DNA of 64,000 bases from Gemmataceae bacterium (GCA_019636445.1 JAHBXO010000001.1:328434-392433); one strand, 5' to 3'; shown: positions 45,685 through 54,451, numbered from the stretch's first letter. Notes: generated by a model from the letters alone, not told the origin. Program-made: numbers and translations.

Positions 45685-45789
45685 TGGCCCGCTGATGACG
45701 CAGACCTCTGGATGCAGATGAAGATGATAAAACCGTCGAATTCTGATCATCTTCATCCGCGTCTTCCAATCCGCGTCATCAGCGGGCCA
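45685..45789. repeat. quasi-palindromic GATGACGCGGAT repeat
   Basis: Left arm from TGGCCCGCTGATGACGCAGA (45685-45704) to AGATGAAGATGAT; right arm ATCATCTTCATCCGCGTCTT (45746-45765) to CCGCGTCATCAGCGGGCCA, mostly complementary with a central mismatch block. It fills the space between the divergent PPC and UxaE-like genes. Confidence 0.87.
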
Positions 45790-45835
45790 TGAACCACCTC
45801 TCTCATAAAACAGCCCCACCTCCCGGAGCGGCACC

Positions 45836-47083
45836 ATGCTCACGTTGGCGAAGTTCTCCCTCGGCGTCGGCGACCGGTTTGCGCATCAGGCGAAGGCGCA
45901 GTTGCAGGCTTGCATCCTGGCCGCCGAGCACGGTGTCGAAGTGATTCCCGTGTGGAACAAGTCGAATCGCGAGCACACGATCATCGGCACCGAGCCGACG
46001 ACCACGCGCGTCGCCGCCGACGCGGCCGTGAAGGAACTCGGGTGGACGAAGCCGTACCACCTCGACGCCGACCATATCCGGCTCGACACGGTCGATCGCT
46101 TCCTTGCGCCGTGCGACTTCTTCACCATCGACGTGGCCGACTCGATCGGACAGGAATGTGGTGAAGCGGCGGCAGTCGCCTTCGCCGACCGGCACGCGAA
46201 GCTCGTCGGACAATTGGCGATCCCGGGCATCGAGAAGCCGTTCGCCATCTCCCGCGCGTCGATCCTGACTGTGGCGAAGAAGTACTTGAAGGCCGCGCAG
46301 GACGCCGGTGCGATCTATCGCAAGATTGAGGCCGCGAAGGGAGCCGGGAACTTCATCACCGAAGTGTCGATGGACGAGACCGACAGCCCGCAGACGCCGC
46401 CGGAACTGCTTCTGATCCTCGCGGCCCTGGCCGACGAGGGGATTCCGCTCCAGACGATCGCGCCGAAGTTCACGGGGCGGTTCAACAAGGGCGTGGACTA
46501 CGTCGGCGACGTGCACCAGTTCGAAAAGGAGTTTCGCGACGACCTGGCCGTGATCGCGTTTGCCGTGAAGGAATTCGGCCTGCCGGCGAACCTGAAGCTC
46601 AGCGTGCATTCCGGCAGCGACAAGTTCTCGATCTACGCGCCGATCCGCAATGCCATCCACGACACCGGCGCCGGGCTGCATGTGAAGACCGCCGGCACCA
46701 CCTGGTTGGAGGAAGTGATCGGTCTCGCGGAGTCCGGCGGCGCCGGCCTCGAGATGGCCAAGGCGATCTACGCGAAGGCGCTCGCGAAGAAGGCGGAGCT
46801 GTGCGCGCCGTACGCGTCCGTCATCGACATCGACGAGGCAAAGCTGCCCAGCCTCGAGCGCGTCGGCGACTGGGGGCCGGAGCAGTTCATCGCGGCGCTC
46901 CAGCACGTGCCGACGCACCCGGCGTTCAACCCGCACTTCCGGCAACTGCTGCACGTCGCGTTCAAGGTCGCCGCCCAGATGGGCGACGAGTACCTGGCCA
47001 TGCTGAAGGCGTGCGAGGAGACGATCGCCAACAACGTGACCCACAACCTGTACGACCGGCACGTGAAGCCGCTGTTCGTGTGA
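45836..47083 (+). CDS. uxaE: tagaturonate/fructuronate epimerase-family protein (UxaE-like)
   Basis: 415 residues. The N-terminus (LAKFSLGVGDRFAHQAKAQLQA) and VDEAxDxDxxH-type region (YHLDADHIRLDTVDRFLAPCDFFTIDVAD) match the UxaE family, TIM-barrel enzymes that epimerise D-tagaturonate to D-fructuronate in galacturonate breakdown. KLSVHSGSDKFSIYAPI and GAGLHVKTAGTTWLEE are also characteristic. GGAG precedes the ATG. No other uronate gene is nearby. Confidence 0.82.
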   Translation: MLTLAKFSLGVGDRFAHQAKAQLQACILAAEHGVEVIPVWNKSNREHTIIGTEPTTTRVAADAAVKELGWTKPYHLDADHIRLDTVDRFLAPCDFFTIDVADSIGQECGEAAAVAFADRHAKLVGQLAIPGIEKPFAISRASILTVAKKYLKAAQDAGAIYRKIEAAKGAGNFITEVSMDETDSPQTPPELLLILAALADEGIPLQTIAPKFTGRFNKGVDYVGDVHQFEKEFRDDLAVIAFAVKEFGLPANLKLSVHSGSDKFSIYAPIRNAIHDTGAGLHVKTAGTTWLEEVIGLAESGGAGLEMAKAIYAKALAKKAELCAPYASVIDIDEAKLPSLERVGDWGPEQFIAALQHVPTHPAFNPHFRQLLHVAFKVAAQMGDEYLAMLKACEETIANNVTHNLYDRHVKPLFV

Positions 47084-47093
47084 TCCCGGGCCG

Positions 47094-48113
47094 TCAGCCC
47101 TCGCGGTTCACGAAGTCGATGAGTTGCCGCAGCCGGCCCATGCCGTGCCGGTTGAAGCGGAACTTCAACCGTGGGAACTTCGCGAGTTCCGGTTCGTTCG
47201 CCTCGGCCGGCAGGGCGTCGCACTGCTCGAAGTCGCCGTCCTTGAGGATGTCGGGGAACTCGCGCCGCAGATTCGCCATCACGGCCTCCGACAACCGCGA
47301 GTGCAGGCGCAGCACCAGCTCGCCGCGGACGTAGCGCATCGAGTGGTAGACGCGGTAGAAGTCGATCACTTCCTTCACGGCGTCGTCTACCGAATCGGTG
47401 ATCCGGTAGAACGCGCGGTCCTCCGGCGATATGTAGCCGCGCTTCACGAGCGCGTCGTCGACGAATTTCTGCCAGCTCGCCCAGTAGTCGCCGCCGGGTT
47501 CGTCCACGAGGACGAGCGGGAAGATGTGCGACTTGCCGGTCTGGATGAGCGTGAGCGTCTCGAAGGCTTCATCGTGCGTGCCGAAGCCGCCGGGGAAGAG
47601 GGCGACGGCGTCGGACTCCTTCACGAAGGCGAGCTTGCGGGTGAAGAAGTACCGCATGTTCATCAGCTTCGGGTCGTCCTGGATGACGGGGTTGGCGCCC
47701 GACTCGAACGGCAGGAGGATGTTGAGCCCAAAGCTGTTGTCGCGGCCGGCGCCGACGTGCCCGGCCTCCATGATGCCGGCGGCGGCGCCGGTGATGACCA
47801 TGTAGCCGACTTCCGCCATCTGCCGGCCGAACTCGACGGCGGCCCGGTAGGCGGGGTGGTCCGGCTTCGTCCGCGCGGAGCCGAAGACCGTGACCTTGCG
47901 CCGGTCGTGGTACTGCGCGAAGACGCGGAAGCAGTGCCGGAGTTCCTTGAACGCGCTGGCGAGGAGCTTGGCATCGCCACGGCCGCAACCGTCGAGCTTG
48001 AGCTTCTCCGCCGTCTGGCGGATCTGCTCGACATACTCGTCGATATCCTCGGCGGGCGGATCGGATTCAAGGATCGACTCGAACGGCGTGTGCGTGACGG
48101 GCACGTCGGGCAT
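47094..48113 (-). CDS. LOG-family Rossmann protein (TIGR00730-type)
   Basis: 339 residues. VTVFGSARTKPDHPAYRAAVEFGRQMAEVGYMVITGAAAGIMEAGHVGA and the signature PGGFGTHDEAFETLTLIQTG (PGGxGTxxE) place it in the LOG family, whose studied members release cytokinin bases or act as nucleotide 5'-monophosphate phosphoribohydrolases. About 100 extra residues at each end go beyond the 180-residue LOG core. It converges with the UxaE-like gene. Confidence 0.9.
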   Translation of the reverse strand: MPDVPVTHTPFESILESDPPAEDIDEYVEQIRQTAEKLKLDGCGRGDAKLLASAFKELRHCFRVFAQYHDRRKVTVFGSARTKPDHPAYRAAVEFGRQMAEVGYMVITGAAAGIMEAGHVGAGRDNSFGLNILLPFESGANPVIQDDPKLMNMRYFFTRKLAFVKESDAVALFPGGFGTHDEAFETLTLIQTGKSHIFPLVLVDEPGGDYWASWQKFVDDALVKRGYISPEDRAFYRITDSVDDAVKEVIDFYRVYHSMRYVRGELVLRLHSRLSEAVMANLRREFPDILKDGDFEQCDALPAEANEPELAKFPRLKFRFNRHGMGRLRQLIDFVNREG

Positions 48114-48158
48114 CGGCGGCTCCCGCAGGGTGGGAGCTATTGTAAGCGCGGGGTCAAA

Positions 48159-48593
48159 TTAACGAACCGGTTCCATGCGTTCGAGACGGAGGTAGGTCGG
48201 CGCAAGGCGTTCGAAATCGCGATCGGTGGAGATGAGAACGGCGTCCGCGAGGATGGTCGTGGCCGCGATCCACAGATCGTTCTTGCCCATCTTCTGCCCG
48301 GATCGCTGGAGATGGGCATCGAGGGTCGCATACGTGTTCACGAGATCGCGCGAGTCGACGGGAAGTTCGATGAAATAGCCGAGAGCGAATTCCATTCGAT
48401 CAAGCTTTTCCGGCCCCCATTCGAATTGCAACGCAAGTGAGCGAAGCTCCGCTGCCGTCACGATGGAAATGAGCGGAATCGGTTCGATCAACATCAATTG
48501 ATACGATTCACGAATTTCGGCCCAAAGATCATCGTCCCGCACGCAGTGGACGAGGATATTCGTGTCGAGCAAGTATTGCGTGTCGAACGCCAT
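48159..48593 (-). CDS. vapC: PIN-domain VapC-type toxin, module 1
   Basis: 144 residues. PIN acidic residues are visible: Asp in YLLDTNILVH, Glu in TAAELRSL, Asp in KNDLWIAA and Asp in LISTDRDFERL. VapC toxins are Mg-dependent RNases, often of tRNA. Its ATG overlaps the antitoxin stop (ATGA at 48592-48595 on the minus strand). More than half of its residues are identical by eye to the module 2 toxin (48936-49367). Confidence 0.9.
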   Translation of the reverse strand: MAFDTQYLLDTNILVHCVRDDDLWAEIRESYQLMLIEPIPLISIVTAAELRSLALQFEWGPEKLDRMEFALGYFIELPVDSRDLVNTYATLDAHLQRSGQKMGKNDLWIAATTILADAVLISTDRDFERLAPTYLRLERMEPVR

Positions 48594-48841
48594 CAGGACA
48601 GCTCGTCCAAGGCTTTGAGGATTTGTTCGTCCGTCTCATCACCGGGCCATGTGCCTTGAACGACTTCGAAAAATGTCTTCCCCTCGGGCAACGGCCGCGC
48701 TTTCCGCGCGGTTCGCATCAGCTTCTCGCGATCGGCCAGCTTCTGTTCCGGCGTGCGGTTCGCCAGGCGCGCCAGCGCCTCGTCCAGCGCCGCATTCGGC
48801 CCCGCCGATCGCACTTCGTCCGGGATTTCCGTCGGCGTCAT
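48593..48841 (-). CDS. VapB-type antitoxin, module 1
   Basis: 82 residues from the ATG at 48841. MTPTEIPDEVRS then LARLANRTPEQKLADREKLMRTARKARPLPEGKT and GTWPGDETDEQILKALDELS. It aligns along its whole length with the module 2 antitoxin; the last 16 residues are nearly identical, which suggests the toxin-binding part. The DNA-binding fold is not obvious. Coupled to the toxin gene by a 4-nt overlap. Confidence 0.8.
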   Translation of the reverse strand: MTPTEIPDEVRSAGPNAALDEALARLANRTPEQKLADREKLMRTARKARPLPEGKTFFEVVQGTWPGDETDEQILKALDELS

Positions 48842-48935
48842 CGCGATCCCTCCTCCGCGTCCATCATACCCGGATCGGTCGAGATATGAAAATCGATTCG
48901 CCGCATTCCAACGGAATGACAGGTCGAAATGGATC

Positions 48936-49367
48936 TCACCGGACCGGTTCGATGCATTCGACGTTGAGAAAATGCGGGTGTAGGCGGTCGAAATCCGTGT
49001 CGGTCGTGAGTAGCGTCGCGTCGGCGAGGAGGGCGGTGGCGGCGATCCAGAGGTCATTCTTGCCCATCTTCTCGCCACGATTCTGGGTATGGGCGTCGAT
49101 TGTTGCGTAATGGTCCACCAATTTGTCATCGTCGATCGGAATTTCGTCGAGGTAGCCGAGAAGAAAATCCATCTTGTCGAGTTTGGCGCGTCCCCAATGG
49201 AATTGTTTCGACAACGATTTCAACTCGGCCGTCGTGGCGATGGAGATGATCGGTTTCGGTTCGATCAGGAGCAGTTGATAGTCGTCGCGAATACGATCCC
49301 ACGTGGCGTCGCCACGAACGTGATGGACCAAAATATTCGTATCCAGCACATAGCGTGGTGTCGGCAT
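48936..49367 (-). CDS. vapC: PIN-domain VapC-type toxin, module 2
   Basis: 143 residues. Same acidic set as module 1: YVLDTNILVH, TAELKSL, KNDLWIAA, LLTTDTDFDRL. Its ATG follows directly on the antitoxin stop (TAA then ATG). Differences from module 1 are spread evenly, so the duplication is old enough for changed specificity. Confidence 0.9.
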   Translation of the reverse strand: MPTPRYVLDTNILVHHVRGDATWDRIRDDYQLLLIEPKPIISIATTAELKSLSKQFHWGRAKLDKMDFLLGYLDEIPIDDDKLVDHYATIDAHTQNRGEKMGKNDLWIAATALLADATLLTTDTDFDRLHPHFLNVECIEPVR

Positions 49368-49616
49368 TTACGAGAGTTCGTCCAGGGCTTTGAGTATTTG
49401 CTCGTCGGTTTCGTCTCCGGGCCATTGACCGACCAAGACGTCTTCCAGTGTCTTACCTTCAGGCAACGGCCTGCCCTTGCGGGCGCGCTTCAACAGCGCT
49501 TCGCGGTCGGCCTGCTTCTGTTCCGGCGTACGGTTGATAATGCGATTTACGGCCTCGCTCAACGCATCGGGGTTGCCGTCGGAATCTTTTTCGTCCATCA
49601 ATTCGGTCGGCGTCAT
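49368..49616 (-). CDS. VapB-type antitoxin, module 2
   Basis: 82 residues, the same length as the module 1 antitoxin: MTPTELMDEKDSDGNPDALS, IINRTPEQKQADREALLKRARKGRPLPEGKT, GQWPGDETDEQILKALDELS. It abuts its toxin gene without overlap. First gene of the four-gene run; the space between modules is 94 nt, so each may have its own promoter. Confidence 0.8.
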   Translation of the reverse strand: MTPTELMDEKDSDGNPDALSEAVNRIINRTPEQKQADREALLKRARKGRPLPEGKTLEDVLVGQWPGDETDEQILKALDELS

Positions 49617-49669
49617 GATCTCACCTCCGGCACCATTTTAAACCGATTTATCCTAACACGATAGTCCGT

Positions 49670-50218
49670 TCAGCCTTTCACCAGCTTCACGTATTCGCGC
49701 ATCCAGGCCGGGTTGTCGTGCCACGTCCGCGCCGTCACGAGGTTGCCGCTGACCACCACTTCGCGATCCACATACGTGCCGCCGGAGAACTCGCAGTCGT
49801 ACTTGCACTTCGCCACGGTCGTGGCCTCGCGGCCTTTCAGGCAATCCGCGGCGGCGAGGATCTCGATCCCGTGGCAGACCGACGCGATCGGCTTCTTCGC
49901 CGCGACCATTGCCTTCGTCACGCGGATGAGGTCGGCGTCGTAGCGGATGTACTCCGGCGCCCGGCCGCCGCTGATGACCATGCCGTCGTAGTCGTCCGGG
50001 TCGATGTCGGCGAAGGCGATGTCGGCGCGCATCTTGTACCCGGCCGATTCGACGGTGATGTCCCACTCGGGGTGCCGGTCGTGCAGCACGAGGTGGTACG
50101 TCCGCGCGGCCGGAGCGGCGATGTCCACGCGCCAGCCTTCTTCCTGGAGCCGGAAGAGCGGGTAGTAGGTATCCAGCACCTCGGCGGCATCGCCGATGAC
50201 GAGAAGGAATTTCTTCAT
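49670..50218 (-). CDS. DJ-1/PfpI-family protein
   Basis: 182 residues from ATG 50218. KKFLLVIGDAAEVLDTYYPLFRLQEEGWRVDIAAP at the start, YDGMVISGGRAPEYIR, and the nucleophile elbow IASVCHGIEILAAA with the conserved Cys-His are the DJ-1/ThiJ/PfpI features. Members act as glyoxalases, deglycase-like enzymes, chaperones or proteases; which applies is unclear. The gene is 60 nt downstream of a haem-containing membrane protein gene. Confidence 0.92.
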   Translation of the reverse strand: MKKFLLVIGDAAEVLDTYYPLFRLQEEGWRVDIAAPAARTYHLVLHDRHPEWDITVESAGYKMRADIAFADIDPDDYDGMVISGGRAPEYIRYDADLIRVTKAMVAAKKPIASVCHGIEILAAADCLKGREATTVAKCKYDCEFSGGTYVDREVVVSGNLVTARTWHDNPAWMREYVKLVKG

Positions 50219-50247
50219 TCGATGCGCTCCGAATGGTGAGGGTGTAC

Positions 50248-50283
50248 GCGCTCGGCGCCGAAGACTCCGCCTCGCGGCTAAAC
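50248..50283 (-). repeat. dispersed 3'-end element, copy C
   Basis: On the minus strand it begins GTTTAGCCGCGAGGCGGAG. Here TAG of the element is the stop codon of the haem protein gene (50278-50280), so the element encodes the C-terminal boundary. Same orientation to the gene as in copies A (6987-7024) and B (9179-9214). Confidence 0.75.
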
Positions 50284-51351
50284 TTTCTTCGCGGCCTTCT
50301 CGGCTTCGAGGGCGGGCACGATCGCCTTCACCACGACCGCGCCGAGGCCGGCCAGGCCGGCGGCCAGCACGAGCAGCAGCAGCAACCGCGACTTGCCGGT
50401 CCACATGTCCCAGAGGCTGCCGAAGATCTGGATGACGAGGCCCAAGGCGACAGCGGTACCGGTGAATATGATCGCCGTGGCGAATAACGGTCCGACGCCG
50501 TCGATCCGCGCCAGCCACCAGCACGAGACGTCCGCGACCTGCGCGACGACGACCATCGGGGCGACGAGGCAGCGCATCTTCACGTTCCAGCTCGTGAACG
50601 CGAACGTCAGCCCGGTGAGGCTGAACAGCATCGCGAAGCTGAGCAGGTGGGCGTGCGTCGATTGCGTGAGCTTCTCGATGCCGATCTGCCGCTCGCTGCG
50701 GACCATGCCGTCGACGATCTCGACCTTTTTGACGACGGCATATTTGGCGATTTCTTCGTACGTCTCCAGCCGAAAGCTGGCGGCGTCGCCGCCTTCCTTG
50801 TGGCAGCGCGTGCAGCGTGTATCGAACAGTTCCTGGACTTTGATCGCCTTCTTGTCCTCGGTGAGAAAATCCGCAGTGATCGGTTGGTCCTTGAGTGCCG
50901 CGGGGATGGGCAGTTTGTTGTCCGTGAACGCCTTTTTTCGCTCCGGTTCCGGCAGCTTGAGCCATTCGTCGAGCGCCACCTGTTCGCCGCGCCGCTCCTT
51001 GTCGAGGGAATCCTTGCTGGAGGGATCGTCCTTGATGGCGCTCTTGTAATCGCTGTCTTTCGTATAGAACGCCGCCGCCATGCTGCCGGAACCGTTGAAG
51101 GGCGCTCCTTCGATCGGTCCCATGATGAGGACTTGCAGCTTGCTCTTCGGATCCTTGTCGGCTTCGGTGGCGGTCTTCCAGCCGGCGAAGATCTCCACCA
51201 CATCCGCCTTGTTGGGCAGCGGGTCGCCATCGCGTGCCGAATGCTGCAGGTGGAGCTGCACCATCGCGGAGAAGTATCCGAGGCCAACGGCGCAGAGGAA
51301 GCAGGAAATCACCAGCTTCGCGGGCGTGGGGAGGTCGCGCAGGCTGTACAT
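50278..51351 (-). CDS. membrane protein with single c-type haem site, unknown function
   Basis: 357 residues from the ATG at 51351 (GGAG before it; an ATG 36 nt earlier is in frame). One N-terminal transmembrane helix (LVISCFLCAVGLGYFSAMVQL), a periplasmic domain of about 210 residues with a haem-binding CTRCH (180-184), then four transmembrane helices (HLLSFAMLFSLTGLTFAF; MVVVAQVADVSCWWLA; ATAIIFTGTAVALGLVIQIF; LLLLLVLAAGLAGLGAVVV). His residues in these helices (STHAHLLSF) could ligate a second haem. Probably an electron-transfer subunit particular to planctomycetes. Confidence 0.85.
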   Translation of the reverse strand: MYSLRDLPTPAKLVISCFLCAVGLGYFSAMVQLHLQHSARDGDPLPNKADVVEIFAGWKTATEADKDPKSKLQVLIMGPIEGAPFNGSGSMAAAFYTKDSDYKSAIKDDPSSKDSLDKERRGEQVALDEWLKLPEPERKKAFTDNKLPIPAALKDQPITADFLTEDKKAIKVQELFDTRCTRCHKEGGDAASFRLETYEEIAKYAVVKKVEIVDGMVRSERQIGIEKLTQSTHAHLLSFAMLFSLTGLTFAFTSWNVKMRCLVAPMVVVAQVADVSCWWLARIDGVGPLFATAIIFTGTAVALGLVIQIFGSLWDMWTGKSRLLLLLVLAAGLAGLGAVVVKAIVPALEAEKAAKKV

Positions 51352-51434
51352 GGAAGGCTCCGGCGAAAGCGTCTTTCTATCGGACAATGCGACGCGGGCA
51401 CACGGCCGCCCGCGAGGAGGTAGGTTTCTTCACA

Positions 51435-52430
51435 CTAACCGCGCGCGGCCTCGTCCTGCAACAGCTTCTCCGCCGCCGCGATCACTTTCTCCCGCGCGAT
51501 CGCCAGCGCGTCCGGCAGGCGCGCACCGGATGCCAGCTTGTGCCCGCCGCCCTGGAACTGCTCCGCGAGCTTCGACACGTCCGCCGAGCGCGAGCGGAAG
51601 CTCACCTTGGTGCCGCCGTCGGACTGCTCGATGAAGATCATGGCGAGGTCCACGCCGTCGATGCTGCGCGGGTGGTTGATGAGTTCCTCGGTGTCGCCCG
51701 GCACGGCGCCGGTGGCCGCGTAGTCCGCGAGCTTCACTTCGGTGTAGGCGATCCGCCCGTTCGCCCGCGTCTGGAGCCGTTCGAGCGCGACGCCCGTCAG
51801 TTTCAGGCGCGCCAGCGGCGCGGCTTCGTAGAGCCGTTCGTACAAGGGCGTCGGGTTCGCGCCAGCCTTCACCAACTCGCCCGCCAGTTCGAAGGTCGCC
51901 GCCGAGGTGTTCGCGTGGCGGAACCAGCCGGTGTCGGTCGCGAGGGCCATGAAGAGATGGCTCGCGGCGGCGGGCGAGAGCGGCGCGCCAAGCGCGCGGA
52001 TGATTTCGTACGCCAGCCGTCCGGTCGCTTCCGCCGAAGTATCCACGAATGCGAGGCCGCCGAGGTCGTCCTGCGTGCGGTGGTGGTCGACGACCGCCTT
52101 CGGCACGGTCATGCCCTTCATGAAGTCGCCGAACTCGCCGAGTTGGTTCCAAGTGCCGGTGTCCAGCACGAGGATCGCGTCGACGTTCCGGTACTTCGTA
52201 CCGGGTGCTTCGAAATTCTGGATGATCGTGCGGTCCGGATCGAGGAACCGGTACCGCGGCGGCAGCGGGCTGGCGATGACGACGTGCACCGTCTTGCCCA
52301 TTCGCGTCAGCGCATCGGCGAGGCCGAGTTGGGACCCCATGCCGTCGGCGTCCGGCCGCACGTGCGTCATGAGCAGGAACGTCTGGTGGCGGCGGACGAG
52401 TTCGACGAGCGGTGACCAATCGAGCGGCAT
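51435..52430 (-). CDS. nrnA: DHH-family oligoribonuclease/pAp phosphatase NrnA
   Basis: 331 residues. DHH motifs: THVRPDADGMGSQLGL (His23, Asp27, Asp29), ILVLDTG (Asp90) and VDHHRTQDD (Asp115-His116-His117) bind two Mn ions; the DHHA1 domain ends in FQGGGHKLASGARLP, the GGGHxxASG substrate-binding loop. It degrades nano-RNA and dephosphorylates pAp. Full length. It is 80 nt upstream of the haem protein gene on the same strand. Confidence 0.94.
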   Translation of the reverse strand: MPLDWSPLVELVRRHQTFLLMTHVRPDADGMGSQLGLADALTRMGKTVHVVIASPLPPRYRFLDPDRTIIQNFEAPGTKYRNVDAILVLDTGTWNQLGEFGDFMKGMTVPKAVVDHHRTQDDLGGLAFVDTSAEATGRLAYEIIRALGAPLSPAAASHLFMALATDTGWFRHANTSAATFELAGELVKAGANPTPLYERLYEAAPLARLKLTGVALERLQTRANGRIAYTEVKLADYAATGAVPGDTEELINHPRSIDGVDLAMIFIEQSDGGTKVSFRSRSADVSKLAEQFQGGGHKLASGARLPDALAIAREKVIAAAEKLLQDEAARG

Positions 52431-52504
52431 GACGGCTCCGGCGAAGGCGAAACGAACATTATAGTTCCCCGATCACGCGCGGCCGTCGGCGCGGGCGGCG
52501 AGGA

Positions 52505-53275
52505 TCACCAATGCATCACGAAGCCGCCATCGACGTTGATCGTCTGCCCGGTAACATGCGCGGCCCGGGCGCTCGAGAGGAACACGACCATATCCGCGAT
52601 ATCCTCGGGCAACTGCCACTGGCCCAGCGGCACCACGGCCTGGATCTTCTTCGCGCTCCACTCCTCGTAGCTCAGCCGCTCCTCCGGCTTCGCGGCGTCG
52701 TGCCACGCCTGCCACACCGAGCGATTCAGCGGCGTCTTCACCATGCCGGGGCAGATCGTATTCACGCGCACGCCGTGCGGGGCGAGATCCTTCGCCAGGC
52801 ACTGCGCGAAGTTGATGTTCGCCGCCTTCGAGGCGCTGTAGGGCGGGTCGGTCTGCGAGCCGATCTGCCCCGCGACCGAGGCGAGGAACACCATCGTGCC
52901 GGCCTTCCGCTCCCGCAGGTGCGGGGCGATGGCGTGGGCGACGTTCGTCATGCCCATCACGTTCACCTGGAGCACGCGCGGCCAGTCCGCCGGCGTCAGG
53001 TTCGTGAAGGGGAAGCCGAACTTACCGGAGCCGATGGCGGCGGCATGGACGAGGTGGTCGACGCGGCCGAACTCCGCAAGCGTCCGCGCCATCGCGGCGT
53101 TCACCGCCGCTTCGTCGACGACGTCGACAACGAGGGAGAAGAACCCCTCGGCCGGAACACGGTCCCATACCGCGACTTTCGCGCCCTCGGCGGCGAAAAG
53201 CTTGGCGCTCGCCAGCCCGATGCCGCTCGCCCCGCCGACGATCACGGCGACGTGGTCCCGCAGTGCCAGATCCAT
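52505..53275 (-). CDS. short-chain dehydrogenase/reductase
   Basis: 256 residues. Classical SDR: cofactor motif GGASGIG (14-20), NAA-like HAAAIG, catalytic Ser133, Tyr146 and Lys150 (YSASK), and PGMVKTPL. The Asp at VAVWDRV favours NAD over NADP. It oxidises or reduces an alcohol/ketone; substrate unknown. It ends with [10 protein letters not shown]. It follows queC by 12 nt on the same strand, so may be co-transcribed, without a known link to queuosine. Confidence 0.92.
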   Translation of the reverse strand: MDLALRDHVAVIVGGASGIGLASAKLFAAEGAKVAVWDRVPAEGFFSLVVDVVDEAAVNAAMARTLAEFGRVDHLVHAAAIGSGKFGFPFTNLTPADWPRVLQVNVMGMTNVAHAIAPHLRERKAGTMVFLASVAGQIGSQTDPPYSASKAANINFAQCLAKDLAPHGVRVNTICPGMVKTPLNRSVWQAWHDAAKPEERLSYEEWSAKKIQAVVPLGQWQLPEDIADMVVFLSSARAAHVTGQTINVDGGFVMHW

Positions 53276-53287
53276 GTTCGGTCTCCG

Positions 53288-53968
53288 TTAGGCGAGCGCC
53301 GGGTCCGGCAGGCCCGCCTCGGCGAAGCCCTTCTTCCGGAGCTGGCAGGAATCGCAGCGCCCGCACGGCCGGCCGGCGGCGTCCGGGTCGTAGCAGCTCA
53401 ATGTCGTCGCGTAGTCCACGCCGAGCGAGACGCCGAGCCGGATGATCTCCGCCTTGGTGAGTTTCAGGAGCGGCGAGTGGACGCGGAAGCGACTCGTGCC
53501 TTCGGTTCCGGCCTTCGTCGCCAGGTTCGCAAGCGATTCGAACGCCGAGAGGAACTCCGGGCGGCAGTCGGGGTAGCCGGAATAGTCGAGCACGTTCGCG
53601 CCGATGAAGAGATCGAAGGCGCCGATCGTTTCGGCGTAGCCGAGCGCGAGGCCGAGGAGAATCGTGTTGCGCGCGGGCACGTAGGTGACGGGCACGCCGT
53701 GGGCGATGGCGTCGTCGGTGCGGTCCTTCGGCACGGCGAGGTCGGCGGTGAGCGCCGAACCGCCGATCGCGCGCAGGTCCAGCCGGACGACGCGGTGGTC
53801 GGCGGCACCGAGCCGCTTCGCGACGATGGCGGCGCGGTCCAGTTCGACGCGGTGGCGCTGGCCGTAGTCGACGCTCAGCGCGTGCGCCGCGAAGCCCTCG
53901 CGGATCGCGACCGCCAGCGCGGTCGTACTATCCAATCCCCCGCTCAACAACACGACGGCGTTCGGCAT
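53288..53968 (-). CDS. queC: 7-cyano-7-deazaguanine synthase QueC
   Basis: 226 residues. PP-loop SGGLDSTT (9-16), [25 protein letters not shown] and the C-terminal zinc site with Cys192, Cys202, Cys205 and Cys208 ([17 protein letters not shown]) are all present. It makes preQ0 from 7-carboxy-7-deazaguanine, ammonia and ATP. Divergent from queF, whose start is 100 nt away; together they cover two steps of queuosine precursor synthesis. Confidence 0.96.
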   Translation of the reverse strand: MPNAVVLLSGGLDSTTALAVAIREGFAAHALSVDYGQRHRVELDRAAIVAKRLGAADHRVVRLDLRAIGGSALTADLAVPKDRTDDAIAHGVPVTYVPARNTILLGLALGYAETIGAFDLFIGANVLDYSGYPDCRPEFLSAFESLANLATKAGTEGTSRFRVHSPLLKLTKAEIIRLGVSLGVDYATTLSCYDPDAAGRPCGRCDSCQLRKKGFAEAGLPDPALA

Positions 53969-54067
53969 GAGTTCGGCGCCCCGGCGACTTTCGTGTACTC
54001 TATTCGGCCGGCGAATCTAAAAAATGGCTATCCGAATCATCCTGATCCCGTGAGGACGTCCCCCGAC

Positions 54068-54427
54068 ATGGACTTCACCGAGACGCCGTCTGCCGATCAA
54101 CTGGAGACCTTCCCGAACCCGCGGCCCGGCCGCGACTATTCCATCGAGATCGTCTGCCCCGAGTTCACCTCCGTCTGCCCGAAGACGGGCCAGCCGGACT
54201 ACGGCACGATCGTGTACACCTACACGCCCGGCGACGTGTGCGTGGAGTTGAAGAGCCTGAAGCTGTACCTGCAGCGGTTCCGCAACCAGGGGATCTTCTA
54301 CGAGCAGGTGACGAACCGGTTGCTGGATGATTTCGTGGCGGCGGCGAAGCCGGTGCGCTGCACGATCGTTTCGAAGTGGACGCCGCGCGGCGGCATCAGC
54401 ACGAACGTGACGGTCAGTCACCCGTAG
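54068..54427 (+). CDS. queF: NADPH-dependent preQ0 reductase QueF (short type)
   Basis: 119 residues, the unimodular QueF type. Cys37 in [14 protein letters not shown] forms the thioimide with preQ0 and Asp44 is the general acid; [20 protein letters not shown] is the QueF signature and substrate/NADPH site. It reduces the nitrile of preQ0 to preQ1, the base inserted into tRNA by Tgt. It is divergent from queC. I saw no preQ1 riboswitch in the spacer. Confidence 0.95.
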   Translation: MDFTETPSADQLETFPNPRPGRDYSIEIVCPEFTSVCPKTGQPDYGTIVYTYTPGDVCVELKSLKLYLQRFRNQGIFYEQVTNRLLDDFVAAAKPVRCTIVSKWTPRGGISTNVTVSHP

Positions 54428-54451
54428 CGGACGAACGCATCGGACGGGGAG

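Noticed and set aside
53969..54067. preQ1 riboswitch between queC and queF
   Set aside because: I could not find the small pseudoknot pattern (short stem with A-rich tail and adjacent ribosome site) on either strand.
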